Source of the DNA: Candidatus Bathyarchaeota archaeon
GTDB taxonomy: Archaea; Thermoproteota; Bathyarchaeia; TCS64
Reading direction: 5' to 3'
Length of the DNA stretch: 26,568 nt
NCBI GenBank assembly: GCA_030669135.1
Contig: DAOVEE010000003.1
Coordinates: forward strand, 1 to 26,568
The position numbers and the translations under genes are program-made. This document shows, one piece after another, positions 1 through 6,712 of this stretch. The number at the start of each line of letters is the position of its first letter. Position 1 is the stretch's first letter. The notes under the pieces are model-generated. The model saw nothing but the letters and a program-made list of their open reading frames with translations, had not been told where the DNA came from and searched no databases.

Positions 1-509
1 ACCCGGACTGGGTGCTCATGGGCGAGCGCGGGGGCAGGAAGGTGGTTGGCTTCGACTATGGGAACAGTCCCTACGAGGTGAGAGGCGTCGACTTCACTGG
101 GCGCTCGGTGGTCCAGACGACGAGCGCGGGCACCCAAGGCATCGTCAACGCCGTCGGTGCGGACGAGATACTGCTGGGCAGCTTCGTGATGGCGGACGCC
201 ATCATCGAGTACATCAAGAGGAAGAACCCAGAGACCGTCAGCCTCGTCGCGATGGGCTGGGGCGGAAGGGTGAAGAGCCCCGAGGACGAGTCCCTCGCCG
301 AGTACATAGAGAAGAGGCTCAACGACCTTGAACCTGACTTCGCCTCCATGAAGCAGAGGATCAGGGAGCACCCACAGGGCGCCAAGTTCTTCGACCCCGA
401 GCAGCCCGAGTTCGTGGAGGACGACTTCCACTGCGCCATGGACCTCAACAGGTTCGGGTTCTGCCTCAGGGTCGTGCCCGGGGACCCGCCAAGCGTGGAG
501 AAAGCGTGA
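1..509 (+). CDS. comB: 2-phosphosulfolactate phosphatase ComB, 5'-truncated by the window edge
   Basis: The reading frame is open from base 3 to the TGA at 507-509, so the N-terminus lies outside the window; the visible GTG and ATG near bases 12 and 18 are probably internal. The protein opens with a WVLMGERGG segment, followed by GFDYGNSP, VVQTTSAGTQG and FFDPEQPEF, which I recognise as the conserved C-terminal two thirds of the ComB family. ComB is an Mg2+-dependent phosphatase that converts 2-phosphosulfolactate to sulfolactate in the PEP-based coenzyme M pathway. No other coenzyme M gene is visible here. ComB homologues also occur in organisms not known to make coenzyme M, so it does not prove methane or alkane metabolism. 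Confidence 0.88.
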   Translation, partial: PDWVLMGERGGRKVVGFDYGNSPYEVRGVDFTGRSVVQTTSAGTQGIVNAVGADEILLGSFVMADAIIEYIKRKNPETVSLVAMGWGGRVKSPEDESLAEYIEKRLNDLEPDFASMKQRIREHPQGAKFFDPEQPEFVEDDFHCAMDLNRFGFCLRVVPGDPPSVEKA

Positions 510-554
510 ACCGTCAGGTTCTTTTCCCGGTTTCCACTCTGTTCAATACATGAG

Positions 555-980
555 ATGAAGGTCTCAGACGTCATGATCCGGGACCCGGTGATGGTGGCCC
601 CGGACGCCCCGTGTGGGCAGCTGTCGAAGCTGATGCGTAACCGGGGCATCGGCTCCGTTGTTGTGGTGAAAGACGGTTTCCCTGTCGGCGTCGTGACCGA
701 GCGCGACCTCGTTCACAGGGTTCTGGCGGAGGGCAGAGACCCCGACAAATGCGACGCCGATCAGGTCTGCACCAAGCCCGTGGTGGCCATCAGCATATAC
801 GCCGATGTCGACATGGCCGTTGACATGATGAACGAGTACGGCATCCGCCGACTGGTGGTCGTGGACGAGAAGGACAGGGTTGTTGGGATACTCACTACAG
901 ACGACATCGCCAGGAACCTGAGGAGTATGTCGGAGGAGCTCGCCGTCAAGTACATGGTGTTGTCACGCAGAAAACGCTGA
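555..980 (+). CDS. CBS-domain pair protein
   Basis: This 141-residue protein is essentially two CBS motifs in tandem: roughly residues 1-60 (starting VSDVMIRDPVMVAPD, ending GVVTERDLVHRV) and 70-130 (CTKPVVAIS to VVGILTTDDIARN). Stand-alone CBS pairs form a Bateman module that binds adenosyl ligands such as AMP, ATP or SAM and usually acts as an energy or metabolite sensor for a partner protein. There is no fused effector domain and no signal peptide, so it is cytoplasmic and its partner is unknown. The start is the ATG at 555; an ATG at 550 is out of frame. It is 45 bases behind comB on the same strand and may be co-transcribed. Confidence 0.9.
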   Translation: MKVSDVMIRDPVMVAPDAPCGQLSKLMRNRGIGSVVVVKDGFPVGVVTERDLVHRVLAEGRDPDKCDADQVCTKPVVAISIYADVDMAVDMMNEYGIRRLVVVDEKDRVVGILTTDDIARNLRSMSEELAVKYMVLSRRKR

Positions 981-989
981 CCACTCACC

Positions 990-996
990 TTTTTTT
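990..996 (+). terminator. T-run after the CBS gene
   Basis: A run of seven T lies ten bases beyond the CBS stop and overlaps the stop codon of the convergent VOC gene. Archaeal intrinsic termination needs little more than a U-tract, so this is a plausible 3' end for the comB-CBS transcript. No stem precedes it. Confidence 0.4.
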
Positions 997-1312
997 ACTT
1001 GGACTCGATGGCGTCGAAGACGATGCCAGAAGGGTCCTTGAAGTACAGGCTTTTCTCGCGCTCGCCGACGATCTCACAGCCCCCCTCCAGTAGCCGGCGC
1101 TTCGCGGCGCTCAGGCAATCGACTGTAAAGATGGGTACGGGGGGATGAGGCACCCCCTCCACGATGTACAGGGTCAGGTGTCCTGCGTCGTAGACGGCTC
1201 GCCCGGCGCCCTTCTCTACGAGTTTGAGCCCAAGAGTCTCTTCGTAGAATTTCCTCGATTTTTCGAGGTTTTCCACGCCTACCGCAACGTCGCGGTTAGC
1301 CGTAAATCTCAT
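995..1312 (-). CDS. VOC (glyoxalase/bleomycin-resistance fold) protein
   Basis: The 105-residue product starts RFTANRDVAVGVENLEKSRK, continues with FYEETLGLKL and ends LYFKDPSGIVFDAIE, the standard paired beta-alpha-beta-beta-beta layout of the vicinal oxygen chelate superfamily. The family uses a divalent metal for isomerase, dioxygenase, epimerase or resistance functions, and the substrate cannot be read from sequence. The usual first metal-ligand histidine near the N-terminus appears replaced (RDVAVGV), so metal binding and catalysis are uncertain. The ATG at 1312 lies 23-31 bases after a clear TATA box on the same strand, so the mRNA is probably leaderless. It is convergent with the CBS gene and divergent from the TFS-like gene. 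Confidence 0.75.
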   Translation of the reverse strand: MRFTANRDVAVGVENLEKSRKFYEETLGLKLVEKGAGRAVYDAGHLTLYIVEGVPHPPVPIFTVDCLSAAKRRLLEGGCEIVGEREKSLYFKDPSGIVFDAIESK

Positions 1313-1334
1313 GAGAACTGTATCTCGTTCGTGA

Positions 1335-1343
1335 TTTATATGG
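1335..1343 (-). promoter_or_regulatory. TATA box for the leaderless VOC gene
   Basis: On the minus strand the sequence reads CCATATAAA, centred about 27 bases upstream of the ATG at 1312. This is the spacing expected when transcription starts at or within a base or two of the start codon. Confidence 0.55.
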
Positions 1344-1392
1344 TGTGATTGACTAGTAACAAGTACTTTTTAGGAAGTATTCAGGTAAAATC

Positions 1393-1432
1393 CTATATTG
1401 GACCATATCTACTAGATAGTGTTCTTGGGTGA
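1393..1432 (+). promoter_or_regulatory. TATA box and Shine-Dalgarno of the TFS-like gene
   Basis: A CTATATT element at 1393-1399 predicts initiation near 1422-1425. GGGTGA at 1427-1432 then sits six bases before the GTG at 1439 and supports that non-ATG start. Confidence 0.45.
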
Positions 1433-1438
1433 ACAAAC

Positions 1439-1756
1439 GTGGTAGAGTTCTGTGACCGTTGCGGCAGCTTCATGAAAGCCGGCGTCAAGGGCTACGAGTG
1501 CCCACGATGCGGGTGGATGAAGTCAGTCCAGGTCATAGAGGTCAAGGCGGGTCCCGCCGGCGAGGCTGAGCCGGTGTACGTCATGAGCGGGATCGAGAGC
1601 GCCATAGTAGTCCAGCGGATTTGCCCCGAGTGCGGAAACCTTGAGGCCTATCGCAACATCACAGTCGCCCTGGGGGAGCACGCCGGCGTGAGCAACGACC
1701 GCAGCGTCGAGAAGTTCAGGTGCACCAAGTGCGGGCACACCTGGGTGGTCGGGTAG
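1439..1756 (+). CDS. TFS/TFIIS-like zinc-ribbon protein with a divergent catalytic loop
   Basis: The 105-residue protein has the two-ribbon plan of archaeal TFS and the Rpb9/Rpc11 family. The N-terminal ribbon uses C5, C8, C21 and C24; the C-terminal ribbon uses C62, C65, C95 and C98, with the familiar CTKCGHTW ending. True TFS rescues backtracked RNA polymerase by inserting a hairpin carrying a DE pair into the active site to stimulate transcript cleavage. Here the loop reads SNDRSVEKF, so by eye the pair is ND, and the stretch from EAY to that position is about five residues longer than usual and lacks the QTR signature. It could be a weak cleavage factor, an inhibitory TFS paralogue or an Rpb9-like structural protein. 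The GTG start is supported by GGGTGA six bases upstream. Confidence 0.8.
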   Translation: MVEFCDRCGSFMKAGVKGYECPRCGWMKSVQVIEVKAGPAGEAEPVYVMSGIESAIVVQRICPECGNLEAYRNITVALGEHAGVSNDRSVEKFRCTKCGHTWVVG

Positions 1757-2002
1757 CTACCTCCTGTTGACCTCCACGTTTATAGGTATGCCCTGCTCGA
1801 TGCTCTTGCTGACGATGCAGAAGTCCTCGAAGAGGCCGTGGCAGCGCTCGCACTGTGAGTCGTACTCTTCGCCTACCTCTGGGCTGATCTCCACGTTGAT
1901 CTCGGCTATGCGCCACCTGCCCTTGTCGTTGCGCCTCATGGAGTCCCTGAAGCTACGTTCCTCGCTTAATTGAATCCCGATAGCATGTGAAACGCGGAAC
2001 AT
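1757..2002 (-). CDS. OsmC-like protein, C-terminal half only
   Basis: The 81 residues match the second half of OsmC/YhfA-type proteins, most clearly CERCHGLFEDFCIVSKSIEQ followed by GIPINVEV. Full-length members are about 130-150 residues and use two cysteines to reduce organic hydroperoxides. The C-terminal cysteine (FEDFC) is present, but the N-terminal half with the first catalytic cysteine is missing. The frame stays open upstream only to a TAA at 2054-2056, and I see no OsmC-like sequence there. A TATA-like element (CTATTAAATTC, 2050-2060, minus strand) suggests it is still transcribed. It may be a decayed gene or a short relative with another role. Its stop codon abuts that of the convergent TFS-like gene. 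Confidence 0.6.
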   Translation of the reverse strand: MFRVSHAIGIQLSEERSFRDSMRRNDKGRWRIAEINVEISPEVGEEYDSQCERCHGLFEDFCIVSKSIEQGIPINVEVNRR

Positions 2003-2074
2003 AAGGCTAAGAGTCGTCCCACTCCACAGGGACCCCTGCTGAGCAACATGAATTTAATAGGGTTCCCAGATACC

Positions 2075-2091
2075 GTTTCCACGAGGGAAAC
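2075..2091. promoter_or_regulatory. Inverted repeat upstream of the PPOX gene
   Basis: GTTTCC and GGAAAC form a perfect six-base inverted repeat around ACGAG. It ends just before CATTAAGC, a weak TATA-like element about 27 bases from the ATG at 2122. The position suits an operator. If the gene is leaderless it is unlikely to lie in the mRNA. Confidence 0.3.
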
Positions 2092-2121
2092 CATTAAGCC
2101 CAGCGGGCCCGGTTTAAAGCC

Positions 2122-2598
2122 ATGTCAACCATGCGCCGCAAGGACAAGGAGATAAAGGAGAAGGCGGTGCTGGAGGAGATACTCAGGGAGAACCAGGTGG
2201 GCAGGCTGGGCACGGCCGTCGACGGCCGCCCCTACGTCGTCCCCATGAACTTCGTCTACACCAACGACAGGATAATCCTCCACACCCCCAGAGACGGCAA
2301 GAAGGTCAAGGACATCCAGCGGAACCCCCGCGTCTGCTTCGAGGTCGACGGCGGCGAGATCGTCGAAGGCGACGACCCCTGCAACTACAGCTGGACCTAC
2401 AGGAGCGTTATAGCCAACGGCACCGCCACCCTCATCGAGGACCCCGAGGACAAGCTCAAGGCTCTGCGCCTCCTCAGCGATAAATACGCCTTCGGCAAAG
2501 GCAGAAGGCTTAACCTCGAAAAGATAACGAAGTTCAAGGATCTCCTCGTCATAGAGATAAAAGTAGACGAGATGACAGGGAAGAAGAGCCCCGCCTAG
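2122..2598 (+). CDS. Pyridoxamine 5'-phosphate oxidase-family (split-barrel FMN) protein
   Basis: The 158-residue protein has the split-barrel pattern of the NimA/PPOX-like family: an N-terminal helix, then QVGRLGTAVDGRPYVVPMNF, the strand IILHTPRDGKKVKDIQRN, VCFEVDG, and YRSVIANGTATLIEDPEDKL. These proteins bind FMN or a deazaflavin/F420-like cofactor and often reduce electrophiles such as nitro compounds. The physiological substrate is unknown and it is unlikely to be a genuine PdxH. The start is the ATG at 2122; a second in-frame ATG at 2131 is possible. It appears monocistronic, followed by T-rich sequence and the gene-free GT-rich stretch. Confidence 0.85.
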   Translation: MSTMRRKDKEIKEKAVLEEILRENQVGRLGTAVDGRPYVVPMNFVYTNDRIILHTPRDGKKVKDIQRNPRVCFEVDGGEIVEGDDPCNYSWTYRSVIANGTATLIEDPEDKLKALRLLSDKYAFGKGRRLNLEKITKFKDLLVIEIKVDEMTGKKSPA

Positions 2599-3264
2599 AC
2601 TTGGCTCGAATCTACTTCTTTTCCCCCAAAAAGCTTGTTTCATGTTGCTTGTAGTAAGCGTAATTTTTTTTAGTGGTGGTGGTTGTGGGGTTTACTTGTT
2701 TTTGTGTGGGTTGTTGCCGTGGCTATGTATTCCGTGAATTTTTTTATGGGTTTGGGGGTGGTTCCACTCGTTTTTGGGTGGGGCCTTGTTGCGAGAGGTC
2801 GTGGTTCTAATGCGTGTTTCTTGGTTCATCGGTTTACCTATACGGCTTTTTATGTGTATCGTTAACCGTTCTGGGCTTCTCTGGGGCTTGTTTTCGGTAG
2901 AGGTGCGCCGGTTCAGCGTTTTTTGTTGCTCCTTGGATGAGGGTGTTTTCGGCGGCTCGACGGATCGATTTGTTCCTAGTTACTTGCTATAAGCGTTTTT
3001 TTGGATATGATCGGGGGCTTTTTTGGGTGTTTGTGTTAGGTTACTGGTCATATGGGGAAAAAAAATTTGGGTCAGGGTTGGTGTTCTTAGTTACATGGAA
3101 CAAGGATAAATGTTTAAAGTGCTCTAATCACGATGGCTCAGCACAAACTTAGTTAAGCTTCAACTGAACCAAGCCCTCTCCTATGCAATACCACCCATAT
3201 TATGAAGTAAAAGCAGGTGTTTTGGAGCAACGTTTTTCTTGTACGCAACAGTCCTCATAAATTC
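2599..3264. other. Gene-free, G+T-skewed intergenic stretch
   Basis: About 660 bases separate the PPOX and DRG genes. From roughly 2640 to 3060 the plus strand is strikingly rich in G and T, with several T-runs (2664-2671, 2994-3002) and G-runs (GGG, GGGGG, GGG, GGGG between 2748 and 2783). Three overlapping short open frames on the plus strand look like a consequence of the skew rather than genes, because they show no recognisable motif and no codon pattern like the flanking genes. The segment contains one copy of a dispersed repeat (2692-2783) and a second short block (3092-3107) that is also found beside the distant copy. Confidence 0.7.
2692..2783 (+). repeat. GT-rich dispersed repeat, copy A
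   Basis: Bases 2692-2760 match 25974-26042 at 63 of 69 positions in the same orientation, and all six differences are transitions. Weaker similarity with one-base indels continues to 2783. The shared core includes GTATTCCGTGAATTTTTTT and GGGTTTGGGGGTG. No terminal inverted repeats, target duplications or encoded protein were seen. Confidence 0.85.
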
Positions 3265-4359
3265 ATGGGTATACCCGAGAAGATCAAACGGATCAAGGAG
3301 GAGATGCGCCGCACCCAGATCAACAAGGCCACAGAGCGGCACCTCGGGGTACTCAAGGCCAGACTCGCCCGACTCAAACGCATGCAGGAAGAACAAGCCT
3401 CCAAAAGAGCCGGAGGCAACGCCGGCTACAGCGTCAAGAAGGGCGGGGACGCCACCGTGGTGCTCCTCGGGCTACCCAGCGTCGGCAAGTCCACGCTCCT
3501 GAACCACCTCACGGGGAGCAACAGCAAGGTGGCCGCCTACAACTTTACCACCCTCACAGTCATACCGGGCATACTCAACCACAAGGGGGCCAGGGTACAG
3601 GTCCTGGACATCCCCGGCATCATCAAGGGCGCCTCCGAGGGCAAGGGCCTGGGGAAACGGGTACTATCCGCCGCCCGCAGCGCCGACCTCCTGCTGGTGA
3701 TGCTGGATGTGTTCAACCCAGACTCCAGGGAGATACTCCTGGACGAGGTCCGCGCCATAGGCATAAGGCCGGACGAGGCCATGCCAAGGGTCAACGTGAA
3801 GAAGCGGTCCTCGGGCGGCGTCACCGTAACCGACTTGGCGGGCGTAACCCACGTGGACGAGGAGGGCGTGAAGCAGGTCCTCCGGGGGTACGGCCAGCCC
3901 AACGCCCACGTCACCATACGCCAGGACATAACCTACGACCAGCTCATCGACGTCCTCATGAAGAACAGGGTATACGTCCCCACCCTCACAGTGGTCAACA
4001 AGATCGACATGGTGGACCAGAGCTACCTCGCCGACCTCAAAGAGTCATTGAGGTTCGAGTTCCTGCCCATCAGCGCCGACAACGACGTCAACCTGGACCG
4101 GCTCAAGGACCAGATATTCAGGAAGCTAGACTTCATACGGGTGTACATGAAACCTAAGGGCGAGGAGCCCGACTACGACGAGCCCATGATCATAAGGAAC
4201 GGGGACACCGTGGAGGACGTCGCCGACAAGGTCCACAGGAGGCTAAAGGAAGAGCTGCGGTACACCCGCATATGGGGCAGAAGCGTCAGGTTCGGAGGCC
4301 AAAAGGTGAGGCTCACACACCCCCCAATGGACGAGGATATAATCACCTTTTACTCCTGA
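3265..4359 (+). CDS. DRG-family (Rbg/Obg-like) GTPase with TGS domain
   Basis: The 364-residue protein matches archaeal and eukaryotic developmentally regulated GTP-binding proteins in order and length. It has a basic helical N-terminus (MGIPEKIKRIKEEMRRTQIN), the P-loop GLPSVGKST (residues 69-77), the AAYNFTTLTVIPG switch, DIPG (115-118), a DRG-specific insert, NKIDMVD as G4, and a C-terminal TGS domain (VYMKPKGEEPDYDEP to DEDIITFY). Eukaryotic DRGs associate with translating ribosomes, and a translation-linked role is inferred here. I chose the ATG at 3265 rather than earlier in-frame codons, because MGIPEKI is where the family normally begins. The next gene on the same strand is also a TGS-bearing GTPase. 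Confidence 0.93.
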   Translation: MGIPEKIKRIKEEMRRTQINKATERHLGVLKARLARLKRMQEEQASKRAGGNAGYSVKKGGDATVVLLGLPSVGKSTLLNHLTGSNSKVAAYNFTTLTVIPGILNHKGARVQVLDIPGIIKGASEGKGLGKRVLSAARSADLLLVMLDVFNPDSREILLDEVRAIGIRPDEAMPRVNVKKRSSGGVTVTDLAGVTHVDEEGVKQVLRGYGQPNAHVTIRQDITYDQLIDVLMKNRVYVPTLTVVNKIDMVDQSYLADLKESLRFEFLPISADNDVNLDRLKDQIFRKLDFIRVYMKPKGEEPDYDEPMIIRNGDTVEDVADKVHRRLKEELRYTRIWGRSVRFGGQKVRLTHPPMDEDIITFYS

Positions 4360-4568
4360 TCAATCCGTCACTGGAAACAGGCAGTTAGCTAAATGCAATC
4401 CAAATATTGATTCACATTCTACCCAGCCGCCGTCATAAACGCCATAAATTCGCCAAATTATATGTAACAAACCCCCCACCAAAAACGATTTTCCTCCAAT
4501 TACAGGTCCCCTGAAACAAAGTGGATAACCTTATGCGCTCCAACCTCTCACAGAACACATGAGAAGCA
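4360..4568. other. AT/C-rich spacer between the two GTPase genes
   Basis: These 209 bases hold no convincing ORF. GATAACCTTATGC near 4523-4535 is a possible promoter element for the YchF gene at 4569. The minus strand of 4464-4489 (G/T-rich, TCGTTTTTGG followed by a G-run) resembles bases 2768-2790 of repeat copy A at 19 of 23 positions, but low complexity makes chance similarity likely. Confidence 0.4.
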
Positions 4569-5780
4569 ATGGCTAAGATGGTGGGGCTCGTCGGCAAAGC
4601 CAACGTAGGCAAGAGCACGTTCTTCGGCGCCGCGACTCTCAAGCCCGTCGAGATCGCCGGGTTCCCGTTCACCACTATAAAGGCGGACAGGGGCGTCGGC
4701 TACATACGTGCCCCATGCGTCTGCAGGGAGTTCGGCGTACAGGACAACCCCCAGAACAGCGCCTGCGTTGACGGCGTCCGACTCATACCCGTCGACCTCA
4801 TCGACACGCCAGGCCTCATCCCCGGCGCCCACCTAGGCAAGGGACTAGGCAACCAGTTCCTCGACGAGGTGCGCCGCGCAGACGCCCTCATCGTCGTCGC
4901 CGACGCCTCGGGCGCCACCGACCTAAACGGCCAGCCCGTCGAACCCATGACCAACGACCCCGTCGGCGACGTCCAGATGTTCGAAGAGGAGTTCGACCTC
5001 TGGCTCCGGGCCCTCCTCAGGAAGGACTGGGACAAGATAAGCAGGACAGCCCAGAGCAGGAAGGAGCACATCAGCCGGCACCTCGAGGAGAAACTCACAG
5101 GCCTCGGCATCGGCAGGTACCAGATAGCCCGGGCGGTGGACCAGGCCGAGGTGGACGGCTACAACAGTGTCAAATGGAAGGACGACGATTTCAACCGCTT
5201 CACAACCCAGCTCCGCAAGGTGAGCAAGCCCCTCATAGTCGCCGCCAACAAGGCCGACAGGGACGGAGCCGAACAGAACATCGAGCGCATGAAAGAGGCG
5301 GGGTACAGGGTCGTCCCCACCTGCGCCGAGGCCGAGCTGGCCCTCAGACGCGCCGCCGAGGCTGGGCTCGTCCAGTACACCCCCGGCGACCCCGAGTTCA
5401 ACGTCGCGTCCCCCGAGAAGCTGACAGACGGACAGCGCAGAGCCCTCGAAACGATAAGGGAGAAGGTGTTCGACAAGTGGGGAGGCACCGGCCTCCAAGA
5501 CGCCATCAACGAGGCGTTCTTCGGCCTCCTCGACATGATAACCGTCTACCCCGTCGAGGACGCCGAGAAGCTCACCAATCACAGGGGCCACGTGCTCCCC
5601 GACTGCTTCCTCGTCACGAGGGGAACCACCGCAAAACAGTTCGCGTCGGAGATACACACAGACCTCGCCGAGGGCTTCATCTACGCCGTCGACGCCCGCA
5701 CCAAGAGACGCCTCGGAGACACCTATATCCTAGAGAACAACGATGTGATACAGATAGTGTCGGCCAAGGGCCGAAGATAG
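4569..5780 (+). CDS. YchF/OLA1-family NTPase (archaeal type)
   Basis: The 403-residue protein has the YchF layout: P-loop GKANVGKST (9-17), switch FPFTTIKADRGVGY, a cysteine-bearing insert (C50, C52, C66), DTPG (79-82), a long coiled or helical insert (about 140-200), NKAD at the G4 position (227-230), and a C-terminal TGS domain ending in TYILENNDVIQIVSAKGRR. YchF/OLA1 proteins are Obg-related P-loop NTPases; the human and bacterial members prefer ATP because G4 is altered, and they associate with ribosomes. This copy has a GTPase-like NKAD, usual for the archaeal group, so nucleotide preference is open. It heads a tight run with serA, the mutase-like gene and the glycosyltransferase, and its stop codon overlaps the Shine-Dalgarno of the next gene. 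Confidence 0.92.
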   Translation: MAKMVGLVGKANVGKSTFFGAATLKPVEIAGFPFTTIKADRGVGYIRAPCVCREFGVQDNPQNSACVDGVRLIPVDLIDTPGLIPGAHLGKGLGNQFLDEVRRADALIVVADASGATDLNGQPVEPMTNDPVGDVQMFEEEFDLWLRALLRKDWDKISRTAQSRKEHISRHLEEKLTGLGIGRYQIARAVDQAEVDGYNSVKWKDDDFNRFTTQLRKVSKPLIVAANKADRDGAEQNIERMKEAGYRVVPTCAEAELALRRAAEAGLVQYTPGDPEFNVASPEKLTDGQRRALETIREKVFDKWGGTGLQDAINEAFFGLLDMITVYPVEDAEKLTNHRGHVLPDCFLVTRGTTAKQFASEIHTDLAEGFIYAVDARTKRRLGDTYILENNDVIQIVSAKGRR

Positions 5781-5789
5781 GTGAAAAAC

Positions 5790-6707
5790 ATGGTCAAGGT
5801 ACTGGTATCCGATCCAATCCACGAGGACGGCGTCAAGATGCTCAGGGAAGCCGGCCTCACGGTGGACCTGAGGACCGACATCACCGGCGAGGAACTCATG
5901 AAGGTCATCGGAGGCTACGACGCAGTCGTCGTTAGGAGCCGCACCAAGCTCACAGCGGAGGTGCTGAAGAAGGCCACCAGCCTCAAGGCAATAGCACGAA
6001 CCGGCGTCGGCCTCGACAACATCGACACAGGGTACGCCAAGGAGAAGGGAGTAGAGGTATTCAACAGCCCCGAGGCGCCGTGCAACGCCGTCGCCGAGCT
6101 AGTCATCGGCCTCATGCTCAGCATGGCGAGGCACATCCCAGCCGCCGACTCTTCGACGAAGCAGGGCAGGTGGGAGAAGAACCGGCTCATCGGCATCGAG
6201 CTTAGCGGCAGGACCCTCGGCGTAATCGGGTTCGGCCGCATAGGCTACATGGTCGGAAAGAAAGCCAGAGCCCTCGGCATGGAGGTACTGGCCTACGATG
6301 TCCTCATGGACAGGCTCCGGCACTTCGTGGAGGAGATCGGCGCCAAGGATGTGGACCTGGATACGCTGCTCGCGGAGAGCGACTTCATCACGGTCCACGT
6401 GCCCCTGCTGCCCCAGACCAAGCACATGATCAGCGCACCACAGTTCGAGAAGATGCGGGACGGCGTCTACGTAGTCAACGCCGCCCGGGGAGGCATCGTA
6501 GACGAGGCCGCCCTCAAGGCCGCGCTCGACTCTGGGAAGGTCGCCGGGGCGGCGCTCGACGTCTTCGAGTCCGAACCCAGCCCCGACCCCGAGCTGGTAG
6601 GGCGAGCCAACGTGGTGTGCACTCCCCACATCGGAGCCGGCAGCGTCGAGGCCCAACTGGGCAACAGCACCATAGTGGCCGAGAAGCTCATCAAGTTCTT
6701 CGACTGA
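5790..6707 (+). CDS. serA: D-3-phosphoglycerate dehydrogenase-like 2-hydroxyacid dehydrogenase
   Basis: The 305-residue enzyme is an NAD-dependent D-isomer 2-hydroxyacid dehydrogenase. It carries the Rossmann loop GVIGFGRIG, VVNAARGGIVDEAAL with the catalytic arginine, DVFESEP with the glutamate, and CTPHIGAGS with the histidine. VRSRTKLTAEVL, ARTGVGLDNID and FNSPEAPCNAVAEL point to the phosphoglycerate dehydrogenase branch, the first step of serine synthesis. Like many archaeal short forms it lacks the C-terminal ACT or intervening regulatory domain, so allosteric serine inhibition is not expected. A GTG at 5781 is in frame, but AGGTGA at 5778-5783, overlapping the YchF stop, is correctly spaced for the ATG at 5790, which I prefer. 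Related substrates such as glyoxylate cannot be excluded. Confidence 0.88.
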   Translation: MVKVLVSDPIHEDGVKMLREAGLTVDLRTDITGEELMKVIGGYDAVVVRSRTKLTAEVLKKATSLKAIARTGVGLDNIDTGYAKEKGVEVFNSPEAPCNAVAELVIGLMLSMARHIPAADSSTKQGRWEKNRLIGIELSGRTLGVIGFGRIGYMVGKKARALGMEVLAYDVLMDRLRHFVEEIGAKDVDLDTLLAESDFITVHVPLLPQTKHMISAPQFEKMRDGVYVVNAARGGIVDEAALKAALDSGKVAGAALDVFESEPSPDPELVGRANVVCTPHIGAGSVEAQLGNSTIVAEKLIKFFD

Positions 6708-6712
6708 CCACC

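Noticed and set aside
2790..2850. tRNA-like GGTTCTAAT and GGTTCATCGG strings
   Set aside because: No acceptor stem, anticodon arm or CCA-compatible geometry could be formed around them on either strand.
2664..3010. An insertion-sequence remnant containing the GT-rich repeat
   Set aside because: No transposase fragment, terminal inverted repeats or target-site duplication were found around either copy.
2683..3152. Three overlapping short open frames on the plus strand in the GT-rich stretch, one open in both repeat copies and reading as a hydrophobic peptide (LVFVWVVAVAMYSVNFFMG)
   Set aside because: G+T-rich DNA has few stop codons on that strand. The differences between the copies show no third-position bias, there is no ribosome binding site, and the products are low complexity.
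4609..4616. Archaeal YchF read as the tRNA-modifying GTPase MnmE or HflX because of its GTPase-like NKAD
   Set aside because: The switch sequence, cysteine insert and C-terminal TGS domain fit YchF, not MnmE or HflX.
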